Positions 8,358 through 17,741 of a DNA stretch of 64,000 nucleotides are shown piece by piece. How positions within the stretch are numbered: the stretch's first letter is position 1; every line of letters starts with the position of its first letter. Both the position numbers and the translations under genes were made by a program. The stretch is from Komagataeibacter saccharivorans. GTDB lineage: Bacteria > Pseudomonadota > Alphaproteobacteria > Acetobacterales > Acetobacteraceae. The stretch is taken from positions 1 through 64,000 of the forward strand of contig NZ_NKTY01000014.1 in the NCBI RefSeq assembly GCF_003207825.1. The letters run 5' to 3'. The notes below the pieces were generated by a model. That model did no database searches, was not told the DNA's origin, and worked only from the letters and a program-made list of their open reading frames with translations.

Positions 8358-11300
8358 GCCACGCCCGCCGGGGGGCATAAACCTGTCTGACTGGTCCATC
8401 CACCATCGTGCGCTGGTCCTGTTCTTCATGATCCTGATCGGTGTTGCGGGCATCCAGTCCTACTTCAGACTGGGCCGGAATGAAGACCCGCCCTTTACCG
8501 TCAAGACCATGGTGGTGGAGGCGTTCCTGCCCGGTGCGTCGGTGGAGGAAACCACCCATCAGCTAACAGAACGCATCGAAAAGAAGCTGCAGGAAACGCC
8601 CGACCTCGATTACGTCAAGAGCTATACGCTGGCGGGCAAGACCACGATTTTTGTCAACCTGCTGTCGGGCGCGCCCAAGGCCGAAGTGCCCGATATCTGG
8701 TATCAGGTGCGCAAGAAGGTGGGTGATATCAGGGCCCAGTTGCCACAGGGCACGGTCGGCCCGTTCTTCGATGACGAGTTCGGCGATACCTACGGCATCA
8801 TCTACGGCTTTACCGCCGACGGGTTTTCCCATCGTGACCTGCGCGACTATGTCGAGACGGTGCGCGACGAATTGCTGCATGTGCCTGATGTCGCCAAGAT
8901 CGACACGCTGGGCGCGCAGGATGAGAAGATCTACGTCGATTTCTCTACCCACCACCTGGCCCGGCTGGGCATAAACGGGGCGACGATCGCAGCCGCCCTG
9001 CTGGCGCAGAACGCCACGGTGCCATCCGGCGTCATTGATACCGGGCGCGAGCAGATACAGGTCCAGCCGACCGGGCAGTTCGGGTCGGTGGCGGATATTG
9101 CCAACGTTACGGTCTATGCGGGCAACCGCAAGGTCCGGCTGGGCGACATTGCCACCATCACCCGCACCTATTCCGATCCGCCGCAGACCATGTTCCGTGT
9201 CGGCGGGCATGATGCGATCGGGCTGGCCCTGTCCATGCGCAGCGGTGGCAACGTGCTGGAACTGGAAAAGAACATCACGGCCAAAATGGCCGAACTGCAC
9301 GCCCGCATGCCCATTGGCATCGAGGCGCATCTGGTCGCCAACCAGCCCAAGGTCGTGCATGACGCCGTAGGCGATTTTACCGAGGCGCTGTTTGAAGCCA
9401 TCGTCATCGTGCTGGGCATCAGTTTCCTCAGCCTTGGCGCGCGCGCGGGCACGGTGGTGGCGTTCTGCATACCCTTCGTGCTGGCGGTGGTGTTCGTATG
9501 CATGAAGCTGTTCGGCATCGACCTGCAGCGCGTCTCGCTCGGCGCGCTGATCATTGCGCTGGGCCTGCTGGTCGATGACGCCATGATTACGGTGGAAAGC
9601 ATGGTCAGCAAGCTGGAGGAAGGCTGGACCCTGACGCGGGCTGCGACCTATGCCTATGTCTCGACCGCGTTCCCCATGCTGACCGGAACTCTTGTGACCG
9701 TGGCGGGATTCATTCCGGTCGGGTTCGCGAAAAGTGTAGCGGGGGAATACACGTTCTCCCTGTTCGCCGTGGTAGGCATGGCGCTGATCGCATCATGGTT
9801 CGTGGCCGTGCTGGTGGCCCCGCTGGTGGGCGTGACCATTCTCAAACAGCGTCCGGCAGCAGCGCCCCATACCCCGCCAGAAGGGCGGCTGCTACGCGTA
9901 TTCAGCCGGGCACTGCTGTTCACCATGCGCCGGCCGCGTGCGACCGTGCTGGCCAGCCTTGCGGCGCTGGTCGTGGCCATTGCGCTTTCTCCCTTGGTGC
10001 CCCGGCAGTTCTTCCCGGCATCCGACCGGCCGGAACTGCTGGTTGACCTTTCGCTGCGGCAGGGTGCATCGATCAGGGCGACTGCGGATGTGTCGCACCG
10101 TCTGGACGCCGTCCTGCGCAATGATCCCGATATCGATCACTGGAGTTCCTATATCGGGCGCGGGGCCGTGCGCTTCTACCTGTCGCTTAATGAGCAGCTT
10201 CCCAACGACTTTTTTACCCAGACCGTCATTGTCGCAAAAAGCGCCGCGGCGCGTGACCGGCTGCGCAGGCGGCTGGATGTGGCATTGAGCCGCGACATGC
10301 CCGATGTGGTGCATGGGCTGTTCCCGCTGGAACTCGGGCCGCCGGTGGGCTGGCCGGTACAGTACCGCGTCACGGGCCGCGACCCGGACCGGGTCTGGCA
10401 TTACGCGCATGACGTGGCGAAGATCATGGCCGACAGCAACCAGTTGCACATGGTCAATTTCGACTGGGGTGATCCCGCGCGCAAGCTGAAGATCGACGTG
10501 CGGCAGGATGAGGCGCGTCGTCTGGGCCTGTCATCCGGCGCGATTGCGCTGGCCATCAATTCGGCAGTGACCGGGCTGACGGCGACACAGGTGCGCGACA
10601 GCATCTATCTGGTCGATGTCGTGCTGCGCGCCAACCATGCCCAGCGCCTGTCGATCGAGGACCTGCGCAACCTCGACATCCGCCTGCCCAATGACCAGAC
10701 GGTGCCCTTGTCCACCGTGGCCAGCGTCTCCTACATCGAGGACTATCCCCTGATCTGGCGCCGTGACCGGCTGCCGACCCTGACCATACAGGCGCAACTC
10801 CGTGACGGGGTGCAGGCGGATACGGCCGTGGCAACGCTGGCCCCGAAAATCGCGGCCTTCAACGCGGGCCTGCCATCGGGCTACCATGTCGCGGTGGGCG
10901 GCACGGTGGAGGAAAGCGCCAGATCACAGAAATCCGTCATTGCCGTCGTGCCACTCATGATCCTGGTCATGCTGGGCGTGCTGATGATCCAGTTGCAGGA
11001 CTTCAGGCGTCTTGCGCTGGTCATCAGTGTTGCCCCCTTCGGCCTGATCGGGGTGGTGGGTGCCCTGTTCCTGACCCAGAACCCGATGGGGTTCATCGCC
11101 ATGCTGGGGCTGGTGGCGCTGATTGGCATGATCATCCGTAATTCGGTCATTCTGGTGCACCAGATCCAGATCGAGAAGGATCTGGGGCAGTCCGAATGGG
11201 ATGCGGTGATGAATGCCGCCAGGATACGCTTCCGCCCCATCATGCTGACTGCTGTGGCGGCCATCCTTGGCATGCTGCCCATTGCGTCCAGCGTGTTCTG

Positions 11301-11439
11301 GGGGCCGATGGCTGATGTCATCATGGGCGGCCTTGCCGTCGCCACGGTGCTGACGCTGATTTTCCTGCCTTCGCTGTACGTGCTGTGGTTCAGGGTAAAG
11401 GAAACGCCATCGCCGCAGGTTGAGGGAACCGCCCGATGA
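8335..11439 (+). CDS. RND efflux pump inner-membrane permease (HAE-type)
   Basis: 1034 residues, the standard size of AcrB/MexB-type proton-driven exporters. There is an N-terminal membrane helix (ALVLFFMILIGVAGI), a large periplasmic loop, then a helix block. The proton-relay pair is in LGLLVDDAMITVE, within the fourth-helix region. A second half repeats the layout, ending in LPSLYVLWFRVKE. Start is ATG 8335 or ATG 8344; both lie inside the adaptor gene, so translation is coupled. The sequence lies in the non-AcrB branch with shorter docking loops, often found with lipoprotein adaptors. Substrate unknown. Confidence 0.95.
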   Translation: MKPMSAPEPRPPGGINLSDWSIHHRALVLFFMILIGVAGIQSYFRLGRNEDPPFTVKTMVVEAFLPGASVEETTHQLTERIEKKLQETPDLDYVKSYTLAGKTTIFVNLLSGAPKAEVPDIWYQVRKKVGDIRAQLPQGTVGPFFDDEFGDTYGIIYGFTADGFSHRDLRDYVETVRDELLHVPDVAKIDTLGAQDEKIYVDFSTHHLARLGINGATIAAALLAQNATVPSGVIDTGREQIQVQPTGQFGSVADIANVTVYAGNRKVRLGDIATITRTYSDPPQTMFRVGGHDAIGLALSMRSGGNVLELEKNITAKMAELHARMPIGIEAHLVANQPKVVHDAVGDFTEALFEAIVIVLGISFLSLGARAGTVVAFCIPFVLAVVFVCMKLFGIDLQRVSLGALIIALGLLVDDAMITVESMVSKLEEGWTLTRAATYAYVSTAFPMLTGTLVTVAGFIPVGFAKSVAGEYTFSLFAVVGMALIASWFVAVLVAPLVGVTILKQRPAAAPHTPPEGRLLRVFSRALLFTMRRPRATVLASLAALVVAIALSPLVPRQFFPASDRPELLVDLSLRQGASIRATADVSHRLDAVLRNDPDIDHWSSYIGRGAVRFYLSLNEQLPNDFFTQTVIVAKSAAARDRLRRRLDVALSRDMPDVVHGLFPLELGPPVGWPVQYRVTGRDPDRVWHYAHDVAKIMADSNQLHMVNFDWGDPARKLKIDVRQDEARRLGLSSGAIALAINSAVTGLTATQVRDSIYLVDVVLRANHAQRLSIEDLRNLDIRLPNDQTVPLSTVASVSYIEDYPLIWRRDRLPTLTIQAQLRDGVQADTAVATLAPKIAAFNAGLPSGYHVAVGGTVEESARSQKSVIAVVPLMILVMLGVLMIQLQDFRRLALVISVAPFGLIGVVGALFLTQNPMGFIAMLGLVALIGMIIRNSVILVHQIQIEKDLGQSEWDAVMNAARIRFRPIMLTAVAAILGMLPIASSVFWGPMADVIMGGLAVATVLTLIFLPSLYVLWFRVKETPSPQVEGTAR

Positions 11440-12857
11440 AATGCACCCCGATCCTCCTGCTCCCCGTGCTGCTGGCAGGCTGCGCGTGGCTGGCGCCGAC
11501 CTATCACCGACCGCAGATGCCCATGCCCGATAAATGGGGCACGCAGCAGGCTGCTACCGTACCAGATGGCGGCGAATGGTGGCGCAGCTATGGTGACCCG
11601 GTTCTGGATGCGCTGGTGGCGGAAGCGCTGAAGAACAATGACGACCTTGCGCTGGCGGGTGCGAAACTTCAGCAGGCGCGGGCACAGTATAAATATGCCT
11701 TCGCCAACCAGTTGCCCTCCATTTCGGTTGCAGGATCAGACGCCTATGGCCGCCTGCACCTGCACGATGACCTGCCTGTCGCGCACAAGATGAGCAATCT
11801 TGGCTTCGTCGGCGGCATGCTGAATTATGAAGCGGATTTCTGGGGCAGGAATGCCAGCCTGAGCAAGGCGGCAAAGGCGGGGGTGAAGGCGGCAGGTTAT
11901 GGTCACGCGGCGGCCCGACTGTCCATCGCCGCAGCTACCGTAAAGCTGTATTTCAGCCTGCGCGCGCTGGATCGGCAACGCGAGATCCTGCAACAGACCA
12001 TCGAGACCCAGACGGCGCTCCTGGCGCTTGTGCAGCGCCAGCATGAAGTGGGCGCGGTGGACGCGCTGGTGGTGCAGAATGTAACCGAGCAGCGTGACGC
12101 CGCACAGGCTGCCCTGCCGGATGTGGAGGACCAGCGTGGCAAGGCGGAAAGCGCGCTGGCCGTCATGCTGGGCCGCTCGCCCCAGCAGATCATCGGGCAG
12201 ATAATGGAGCGGGGCAGGGACATAGACGCGTTGGCAATCCCCATCCCCACACCGCCGGAAATCCCTTCCACCCTGCTCGAACGCAGGCCGGACATCGCCA
12301 TGCATGAACAGACGCTGATCGCCAGCAACTTCAATATCGGCTTTGCGCGCGCGGCCTATTTCCCCACCATCTCGCTGGCCAGTCTGGCGGGGGTGAACAA
12401 CATCGACATCGACAACCTGTATCGCGCCACCACGCGGTCATGGACGCTGGCGGCCTCCATGGCGGCGCCTGTGATGGATTTTGGCCGCACGTCCAGTGGC
12501 GTCAAACTGGCAAAAGCCGAGAAGAATGAGCAGGTTCTCCTGTATAAGCAGAGCATCCGCACCGCCTTCAGGGAGGTGCATGACGCCCTGCTGGAACAGA
12601 ACAATGCCCATGAGCGCGAACAGGGCGATGGCGACAAGGAAACAGCCGCCGAAAAAACCGTTGAACTGACGCGGTTGCGGCTGGAACACGGCTATTCCAG
12701 CAGGCTGGATGTGCTTTCCGCACAGGTACTCGCGCAGCAGGCGGAACTGGCGCATACGACAGCACTCCTGTCCAGCCTTGATGCGTCGGTTGACATGTAC
12801 AGGGCAATAGGGGGTGGATTTGATACCAGGGCCCCGCAGGACAGGAAACAGAAATAA
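11436..12857 (+). CDS. RND efflux outer-membrane factor, NodT family lipoprotein
   Basis: 473 residues. The short signal peptide ends in a lipobox (LLAGCAW, C16), then YHRPQMPMPDKW typical of the NodT/OprM N-terminus. Two tandem OEP repeats with long alpha-helical hairpins follow (LAGAKLQQARAQYKYAFANQ in the first; SILLERRPDIA-type segment LLERRPDIAMHEQ in the middle). The start codon overlaps the pump stop as ATGA (11436-11439). It completes the tripartite pump, forming the outer-membrane channel. The convergent TetR gene begins 85 bases beyond. Confidence 0.93.
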   Translation: MKCTPILLLPVLLAGCAWLAPTYHRPQMPMPDKWGTQQAATVPDGGEWWRSYGDPVLDALVAEALKNNDDLALAGAKLQQARAQYKYAFANQLPSISVAGSDAYGRLHLHDDLPVAHKMSNLGFVGGMLNYEADFWGRNASLSKAAKAGVKAAGYGHAAARLSIAAATVKLYFSLRALDRQREILQQTIETQTALLALVQRQHEVGAVDALVVQNVTEQRDAAQAALPDVEDQRGKAESALAVMLGRSPQQIIGQIMERGRDIDALAIPIPTPPEIPSTLLERRPDIAMHEQTLIASNFNIGFARAAYFPTISLASLAGVNNIDIDNLYRATTRSWTLAASMAAPVMDFGRTSSGVKLAKAEKNEQVLLYKQSIRTAFREVHDALLEQNNAHEREQGDGDKETAAEKTVELTRLRLEHGYSSRLDVLSAQVLAQQAELAHTTALLSSLDASVDMYRAIGGGFDTRAPQDRKQK

Positions 12858-12941
12858 CAGCGGATAGGAGCCTGCCCACCAACCTGTAATAGATCAGGCG
12901 GCCCGGCTACGGATACGTGGCGGGAAAACCAGCCCCTTCTT

Positions 12942-13628
12942 TTACTGGCTCCGTCTGTCGCGCGGGCCGGAAGCGGGGGGTGCCAGTATGCCCGTCATGA
13001 ATGCATGCCAGGCCAGGTCGAGATAATTATCCCGCTCCTCTGCCGTCGTCAGGATACTGCGCCCGAACAGCATCTGCTGGTGGGGACCGCCAAGGCAGAG
13101 CGTGGCAAGCATCTGGCTGGTTTCTTCAAGGTCACAGTCCGCCTTCAGAAGGCCCGCCCTGGAGACAGCGGTCAGGAGCTTGCAGGTCAGTTTTTCAAGC
13201 GGATCAAAGATATGGGCACCGGCATGGTTCACCAGATCCGGAAAACGCCATCCTTCCGCGATGAAGGTGCGGCTCAGCGAGAGCGTTTCAGGGCTGAGGA
13301 TCAGGTCAAGCAGCATCCGCATGGTTTTGTACAGCGCCTGTAGCGGATCGCTGGAAACCATTTCATCTGACGGGGAGGCGGCAAGCAGGAAACTGTTTCC
13401 CAGTTCGGAAATGACTGTCTTGAAAAGATTTTCCTTAGAAGGGTGCCGCCGATAGATGGTCTGCTTGCCGACCTTGGCCACGGCCGCGATCTGTTCGACC
13501 GATGTGGCCGCGTAACCCTGTTCTCCAAACAGTCGGGTGGCGGTTTTCAGGATAAGGGCATCTAGTTCTTCCGACATGCGACTGTCGGGCCGACCTGCAA
13601 ATTTCCTCCTTCTGTCCTGATCCGCCAT
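12942..13628 (-). CDS. TetR-family transcriptional regulator
   Basis: 228 residues from ATG 13628, chosen because AGGAGG stands 4 bases before it; a longer frame back to 13682 has no such site. The helix-turn-helix region reads TATRLFGEQGYAATSVEQIA...KVGKQTIYRRHPSKENLF. The C-terminal domain is of the AcrR-like type with long helices for ligand binding. It faces the RND operon tail to tail. Such pairs usually mean repression of the pump, but the pump promoter lies more than 5 kb away, so control of the pump is an inference. Confidence 0.9.
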   Translation of the reverse strand: MADQDRRRKFAGRPDSRMSEELDALILKTATRLFGEQGYAATSVEQIAAVAKVGKQTIYRRHPSKENLFKTVISELGNSFLLAASPSDEMVSSDPLQALYKTMRMLLDLILSPETLSLSRTFIAEGWRFPDLVNHAGAHIFDPLEKLTCKLLTAVSRAGLLKADCDLEETSQMLATLCLGGPHQQMLFGRSILTTAEERDNYLDLAWHAFMTGILAPPASGPRDRRSQ

Positions 13629-13747
13629 TCGACCTCCTGTTTGCGATCCCTTCCGATTATAGGGGACGAACCCCTCTCGCAAGGGCTTTTGACAGGATCG
13701 ACATCCCGTTCAGAGCAGAAAGAAGGCATCATCCTTTTCGCCTGAAT

Positions 13748-13762
13748 TCCGTGAATAACGGA
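13748..13762. promoter_or_regulatory. short inverted repeat upstream of the TetR gene
   Basis: TCCGT-GAATA-ACGGA, a perfect 5-5-5 inverted repeat about 120 bases before the TetR start. It could be an autoregulatory operator. The distance is large and the arms are short, so this is only a candidate. Confidence 0.25.
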
Positions 13763-13796
13763 TCCAAACGACGGCCATGGGCGTTGGTTTTCACTA

Positions 13797-13906
13797 AGCA
13801 GGCTGTCGGGTTGGGCTCTGCCGCAGGATCACGCGACTGAAGGCCGCATAAACGCCATCGCCTCCGTCACTCATCACTACGGCAGAGCTCAACCCGACAG
13901 CCTGCT
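13797..13906. mobile_element. 110-bp MITE-like element with 27-bp terminal inverted repeats
   Basis: The left end is 13797-13823 and the right end 13880-13906. They are reverse complements over 27 bases with one mismatch (AGCAGGCTGTCGGGTTG then G or A, then GCTCTGCCG). Between them are 56 bases with no frame. The flanks are CTA on the left and AG on the right, compatible with a degenerate 3-base TNA-type duplication as left by IS5-group elements if two bases of the repeat are shared. It looks like an internally deleted insertion sequence. It lies between the TetR gene and the aldehyde dehydrogenase promoter and would fold into a strong hairpin if transcribed. Confidence 0.7.
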
Positions 13907-13961
13907 AGAGCGTATATATCCCCTTAATAACTCGTAGATCATCCCTGGAGACAAAAGACAT

Positions 13962-15473
13962 ATGAGCATCGCATCGGACGTACACAGCCTTCTGGAAAAG
14001 ATGGGCGTATCGCGCGATAAATATACCGGTGGCACGCTGAGCGTCCGCACGCCCGTTACGGGTGCGGTTCTGGCTGATGTCCCGACCGTTACCCCCGAAC
14101 AGGTTGAAGCCGCCATCGCGCAGGCCGCGACCGCGTTCGGACAGTGGCGGCAGGTTCCGGCCCCGCGCCGTGGCGAACTGGTCCGCCTGCTGGGTAATGT
14201 GCTGCGGGAAAACAAGGAAGAACTGGGCCGCCTCGTGTCCTACGAAGCGGGCAAGGTCATTTCCGAAGGGCTGGGCGAAGTCCAGGAAATGATCGACATC
14301 TGCGATTTCGCCGTTGGTCTGTCCCGCCAGCTTTATGGCCTGACGATCCAGTCCGAACGCCCTGAACACCGTCTGGTCGAACAGTGGCACCCCGCTGGCG
14401 TGGTCGGCATCATTTCGGCCTTCAATTTCCCGGTGGCCGTGTGGTCGTGGAACGCGGCGCTGGCGCTGGTGTGCGGTGACCCGATCATCTGGAAACCGTC
14501 GGAAAAGACCCCGCTGACCGCCCTTGCCACGCAGGCCCTGTTTGAACAGGCGGCCGCCCGCTTTGGTGAAGTGCCTGCTGGCCTGTCGACGCTGCTGATC
14601 GGTGATGCGCGGACGGGTGAACTGCTGGTGGAAGACCGTCGCGTGCCGATCATCTCCGCTACCGGTTCCACCCGCATGGGCCGTATCGTGGGTGAGCGCG
14701 TGGCGAAGCGTTTCGGCCGTTCGATCCTTGAACTGGGTGGCAATAATGCTTCCATCGTTACGCCATCAGCCGATCTGGACCTGACACTGCGTGCGGTGGC
14801 CTTTGGTGCGATGGGAACGGCGGGGCAGCGTTGCACGTCCCTGCGCCGCCTGATCGTGCATGAAAGCGTCTATGACTCGCTGGTCGGTCGCCTGAAGCAG
14901 GTTTATGCGAACATCTCTGTCGGTTGCCCGATCGAAGGGAATGCGCTGGTCGGTCCGCTGATCGACAAGGCATCGTTCGAGGCGATGCAGGCCAGCCTGC
15001 AGGCTGCGAAGGCGGCGGGCGGCATCGTACACGGTGGGGAGCGGGTGGACGTTCATGGCCCCGAGGCTTTCTACGCCCGTCCAGCCCTGGTGGAAATGTC
15101 CGCCCAGACCGGTCCTGTGCTGGAAGAAACCTTTGCCCCGATCCTGTATGTACTGAAATACAGTGAACTGGAGGATGCGATTGCCCTGCAGAATGACGTG
15201 GCGCAGGGCCTGTCTTCCTCCATCTTCAGCACCGACCTGCGGGATGTGGAACTGTTCCTGTCGGCGGCAGGGTCGGATTGCGGTATCGCCAATGTCAATA
15301 TCGGACCGTCCGGCGCTGAAATCGGTGGCGCTTTCGGTGGGGAGAAGGAAACCGGCGGTGGCCGCGAAGCCGGTTCGGACGCATGGCGTGGCTACATGCG
15401 CCGTCAGACCAACACCATCAATTATGGCCGTACGCTGCCGCTGGCGCAGGGCGTCAAGTTCGACGTGGGCTGA
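13962..15473 (+). CDS. ALDH7-type aldehyde dehydrogenase (alpha-aminoadipic semialdehyde / piperideine-6-carboxylate dehydrogenase)
   Basis: 503 residues, NAD(P)-dependent oxidation of an aldehyde to the acid. FNFPVAVWSWN, the general base E257 in LELGGNN and the nucleophile C291 in TAGQRCTSLRR match the ALDH7 (antiquitin/AmaB) subfamily. Those enzymes oxidise 2-aminoadipate 6-semialdehyde in lysine and pipecolate breakdown. GGAGA lies about 10 bases before ATG. The gene stands alone, ending in a run of hairpins. The ketimine-reductase homologue 1.2 kb downstream on the other strand could act on related cyclic imines, but that link is only suggestive. Confidence 0.9.
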   Translation: MSIASDVHSLLEKMGVSRDKYTGGTLSVRTPVTGAVLADVPTVTPEQVEAAIAQAATAFGQWRQVPAPRRGELVRLLGNVLRENKEELGRLVSYEAGKVISEGLGEVQEMIDICDFAVGLSRQLYGLTIQSERPEHRLVEQWHPAGVVGIISAFNFPVAVWSWNAALALVCGDPIIWKPSEKTPLTALATQALFEQAAARFGEVPAGLSTLLIGDARTGELLVEDRRVPIISATGSTRMGRIVGERVAKRFGRSILELGGNNASIVTPSADLDLTLRAVAFGAMGTAGQRCTSLRRLIVHESVYDSLVGRLKQVYANISVGCPIEGNALVGPLIDKASFEAMQASLQAAKAAGGIVHGGERVDVHGPEAFYARPALVEMSAQTGPVLEETFAPILYVLKYSELEDAIALQNDVAQGLSSSIFSTDLRDVELFLSAAGSDCGIANVNIGPSGAEIGGAFGGEKETGGGREAGSDAWRGYMRRQTNTINYGRTLPLAQGVKFDVG

Positions 15474-15487
15474 TTGATATCATCCAG

Positions 15488-15521
15488 CAGGTTCATGGTC
15501 CCTAAAGGGGCCATGAACCTG
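15488..15521 (+). terminator. hairpin after the aldehyde dehydrogenase gene
   Basis: A 15-base stem (CAGGTTCATGGTCCC / GGGGCCATGAACCTG) with loop TAAA, 15 bases after the stop codon. There is no clear U-run directly behind it, so termination could depend on the next hairpin. Confidence 0.6.
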
Positions 15522-15534
15522 CCGAACTTATAAA

Positions 15535-15593
15535 GAAGCTTTTGGTGAAGCTCTTTTTAAAAGCTTCAGGTGACGCCGGAACAGATCCGGCGT
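15535..15593. terminator. double hairpin between convergent genes, including a GAAGCTTTT repeat unit
   Basis: GAAGCTTTT (15535-15543) pairs with AAAAGCTTC (15559-15567) around a T-rich loop. Directly after it, ACGCCGGA (15573-15580) pairs with TCCGGCGT (15586-15593). The first unit resembles an intergenic repeat that I associate with Komagataeibacter genomes. The whole can stop transcripts from both sides, the minus-strand dehydrogenase gene ending at 15601. Confidence 0.55.
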
Positions 15594-15600
15594 TCCCCCA

Positions 15601-16563
15601 TCATACGATCCGGTTTGTCATTTCGGTGCCGTTTTCCAGTGCCGTGATGTTCTTCATCAGGATATCGACAACATTGCGTTCATAGAACTGCGTCTCGCCC
15701 GCGGTATGTCCTGTCATGACCAGATTGGGCAGCGACCATAGGGGGGAGGAGGACGGCAATGGTTCCTCGGCATAGGTGTCCAGTGCTGCACCCGCAATCC
15801 GGTCTGTGGTCAGTGCCTCGATCAGGGCTGCTTCTTCTACAACGCGCCCACGGGCGACGTTGATCAGGCAGGCATCGGGTTTCATCGCGGCAAATGCCCT
15901 GCGGTCGATCAGGTGTTCCGTCTGCGCGGTAAGCGGGCAGGTCAGGATAACGTAATCCGCTTCATGCAGCGCATCGTGCAGATCGGTCATGTTCACCTGC
16001 GTAACACCGGGTACATCCAGCGGACGTGCGCTGTGCCGTGCGCCGCTGACCTGCATGCCCAGTGCCAGACACAGGCGCGCAATGCGATCCCCGATCGTAC
16101 CCATGCCAACGATCAGCGCCTTTTTTTCCGAAAGTTCCTGCAGGCGGGGGCGTTCATCCGTGCCGGTCGTGCTCCAGCGCGCGATTTTCTGGTTATCGCG
16201 TGCTTCATACAGGCGGCGTGCCAGATTGAGCATCAGGGCAAGCGCATGCTCGGCCACGGCATTGGCGTTCACGCCGCGCGCATTGCACAGCCGGATGCCG
16301 CGTTCCTTCAGGCGGTCAAGGTCGAATTGCTCCACCCCGGAACTGATCGACTGGATCAGCCGCAGGCGGGGGGCGATATCCAGCAGTTCGTTATGCCACA
16401 ACATGGAAACGACCAGTACTTCGGCCTGCGGGATGATCGCCTTCAGGCCATCGAAAGTATCAACCTGTGTGCAGGGGGGGGCGGATGGCCGTTTTTCCAG
16501 TTCCGCGCGGATGTCGTAATATACATGGGCCGCGTATATGCGCTGTAATTCATGGTGCGACAT
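15601..16563 (-). CDS. NAD-dependent D-2-hydroxyacid dehydrogenase
   Basis: 320 residues. The Rossmann motif is GMGTIG at 153-158. The catalytic triad is in place: R238 (NVARGRVVEE), E267 (DTYAEEPLP) and H286 (TGHTAGE). It interconverts a 2-oxoacid and a D-2-hydroxyacid; phosphoglycerate/hydroxypyruvate-reductase-like members are the nearest type, with no ACT domain. It is the last gene of the left arm of the island, 93 bases after the ketimine-reductase homologue. It may reduce the 2-oxoacid left by the aminotransferase or oxidases nearby. Confidence 0.88.
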   Translation of the reverse strand: MSHHELQRIYAAHVYYDIRAELEKRPSAPPCTQVDTFDGLKAIIPQAEVLVVSMLWHNELLDIAPRLRLIQSISSGVEQFDLDRLKERGIRLCNARGVNANAVAEHALALMLNLARRLYEARDNQKIARWSTTGTDERPRLQELSEKKALIVGMGTIGDRIARLCLALGMQVSGARHSARPLDVPGVTQVNMTDLHDALHEADYVILTCPLTAQTEHLIDRRAFAAMKPDACLINVARGRVVEEAALIEALTTDRIAGAALDTYAEEPLPSSSPLWSLPNLVMTGHTAGETQFYERNVVDILMKNITALENGTEMTNRIV

Positions 16564-16656
16564 GCCGGGAACCTGTCCTTGAAGTGGAATATGTTAAGAT
16601 AGCGGGAAATGGGCCTGTTCAACCGTGGTACGCAGGCGCAGGCCCAGGTGGGGTGG

Positions 16657-17562
16657 TTATCCGGCCCCATGCATGCGTGCGACCCGGCAGGCGGCCAGAT
16701 CCCATGCGGAGCAGCCCACGGATTTGAATACGATGGGGCGACCGGATTCCCTTGCCCGGCCATCTGCTGCCGCCGCAATGGAGCGAACACGGTTCCAGTC
16801 CACATTCGCGCGATACAGGTCCCCCGCTTCGGACGGGGCGCCGATCAGGTCATCGACATACAGGTCGCTGTCATTGATGGTCCGTGCGCCAATCTCCGCC
16901 ATATCGGTACGATAGGCGCCCACGCCGATCACAAGGCAGGACGGATTGGCAGGTTCATCGTAAATGACGGACACGCTGCTGGTAACCGTGATGACGACAT
17001 CGAAGGGGGCTTCATCCGTGCCTTCGGGACGCAGGGTCAGCATCGGTGTCGCATGCTCCGCGCAGAACGCGGCCGCACGGTCATGTGACCGCCCGCGGAT
17101 GGCCACGGTAATGCCCGGATACAGCGCAGATAGCGCCTGAACATGGGCCACGGCCTGCGTGCCGGTGCCGATAATCAGCACGCGCCCGATCTTGTGGTGG
17201 GCCAGCAGGCGGATGCCCAGCATGCTCATGGCCGATGTGCGGCGCATGGTCACGGTCGGACCATCGAGTGAAAACAGGAAGCGTCCGCTACGTGCTTCCG
17301 CGCAGACGACCTGCCCCTGAATTGTAGGCAGATGCAGCGCCGGATTGTGACCGAAGATGGTCAGCAGTTTTGTCACCATAAGGTCACTGCCGACCGACGG
17401 CATGGTCAGCAGGACACCCGTACCATCCGTGGCCGGTACGGTCATGCGTTCGGGGCATACGATCTGCCCGGACACCGTTTCCCCAACCGCGGTAGCAAGC
17501 GCGTCAACCAGCGGAGAAAAGGGCAGGAAATCACAGGTTTCCTGTGCTGAATACTGTTTCAT
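16657..17562 (-). CDS. ornithine cyclodeaminase/mu-crystallin family protein, probable cyclic ketimine reductase
   Basis: 301 residues. The nucleotide-binding motif is IGTGTQAVAHVQAL (131-144). The conserved substrate lysine is in LMVTKLL (K65), and TMRRTSAMSMLG precedes the Rossmann fold. The short N-terminal part and lack of the OCD-specific arginine-rich region point to the delta1-pyrroline-2-carboxylate / piperideine-2-carboxylate reductase branch, which makes L-proline or L-pipecolate. Alanine dehydrogenase-type or true cyclodeaminase activity cannot be excluded. It lies between the 2-hydroxyacid dehydrogenase and the GntR gene on the same strand. Confidence 0.82.
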   Translation of the reverse strand: MKQYSAQETCDFLPFSPLVDALATAVGETVSGQIVCPERMTVPATDGTGVLLTMPSVGSDLMVTKLLTIFGHNPALHLPTIQGQVVCAEARSGRFLFSLDGPTVTMRRTSAMSMLGIRLLAHHKIGRVLIIGTGTQAVAHVQALSALYPGITVAIRGRSHDRAAAFCAEHATPMLTLRPEGTDEAPFDVVITVTSSVSVIYDEPANPSCLVIGVGAYRTDMAEIGARTINDSDLYVDDLIGAPSEAGDLYRANVDWNRVRSIAAAADGRARESGRPIVFKSVGCSAWDLAACRVARMHGAG

Positions 17563-17741
17563 CTGATCTGGCGGTCCGATTGGAATGTTAGGGAATGCAG
17601 GGGCTGAAAACCGTATCCCTGTCTGCGGAAATCCATGTGGTTTGCGGATCGTAACATATAAGCCGCACCTGAAAAGCCGTAACAGGCGGTTAGGGCTGGC
17701 GTCAGGCGCGCAGGGATGTTTCGCCCGGTGGGGGGCGGGTA

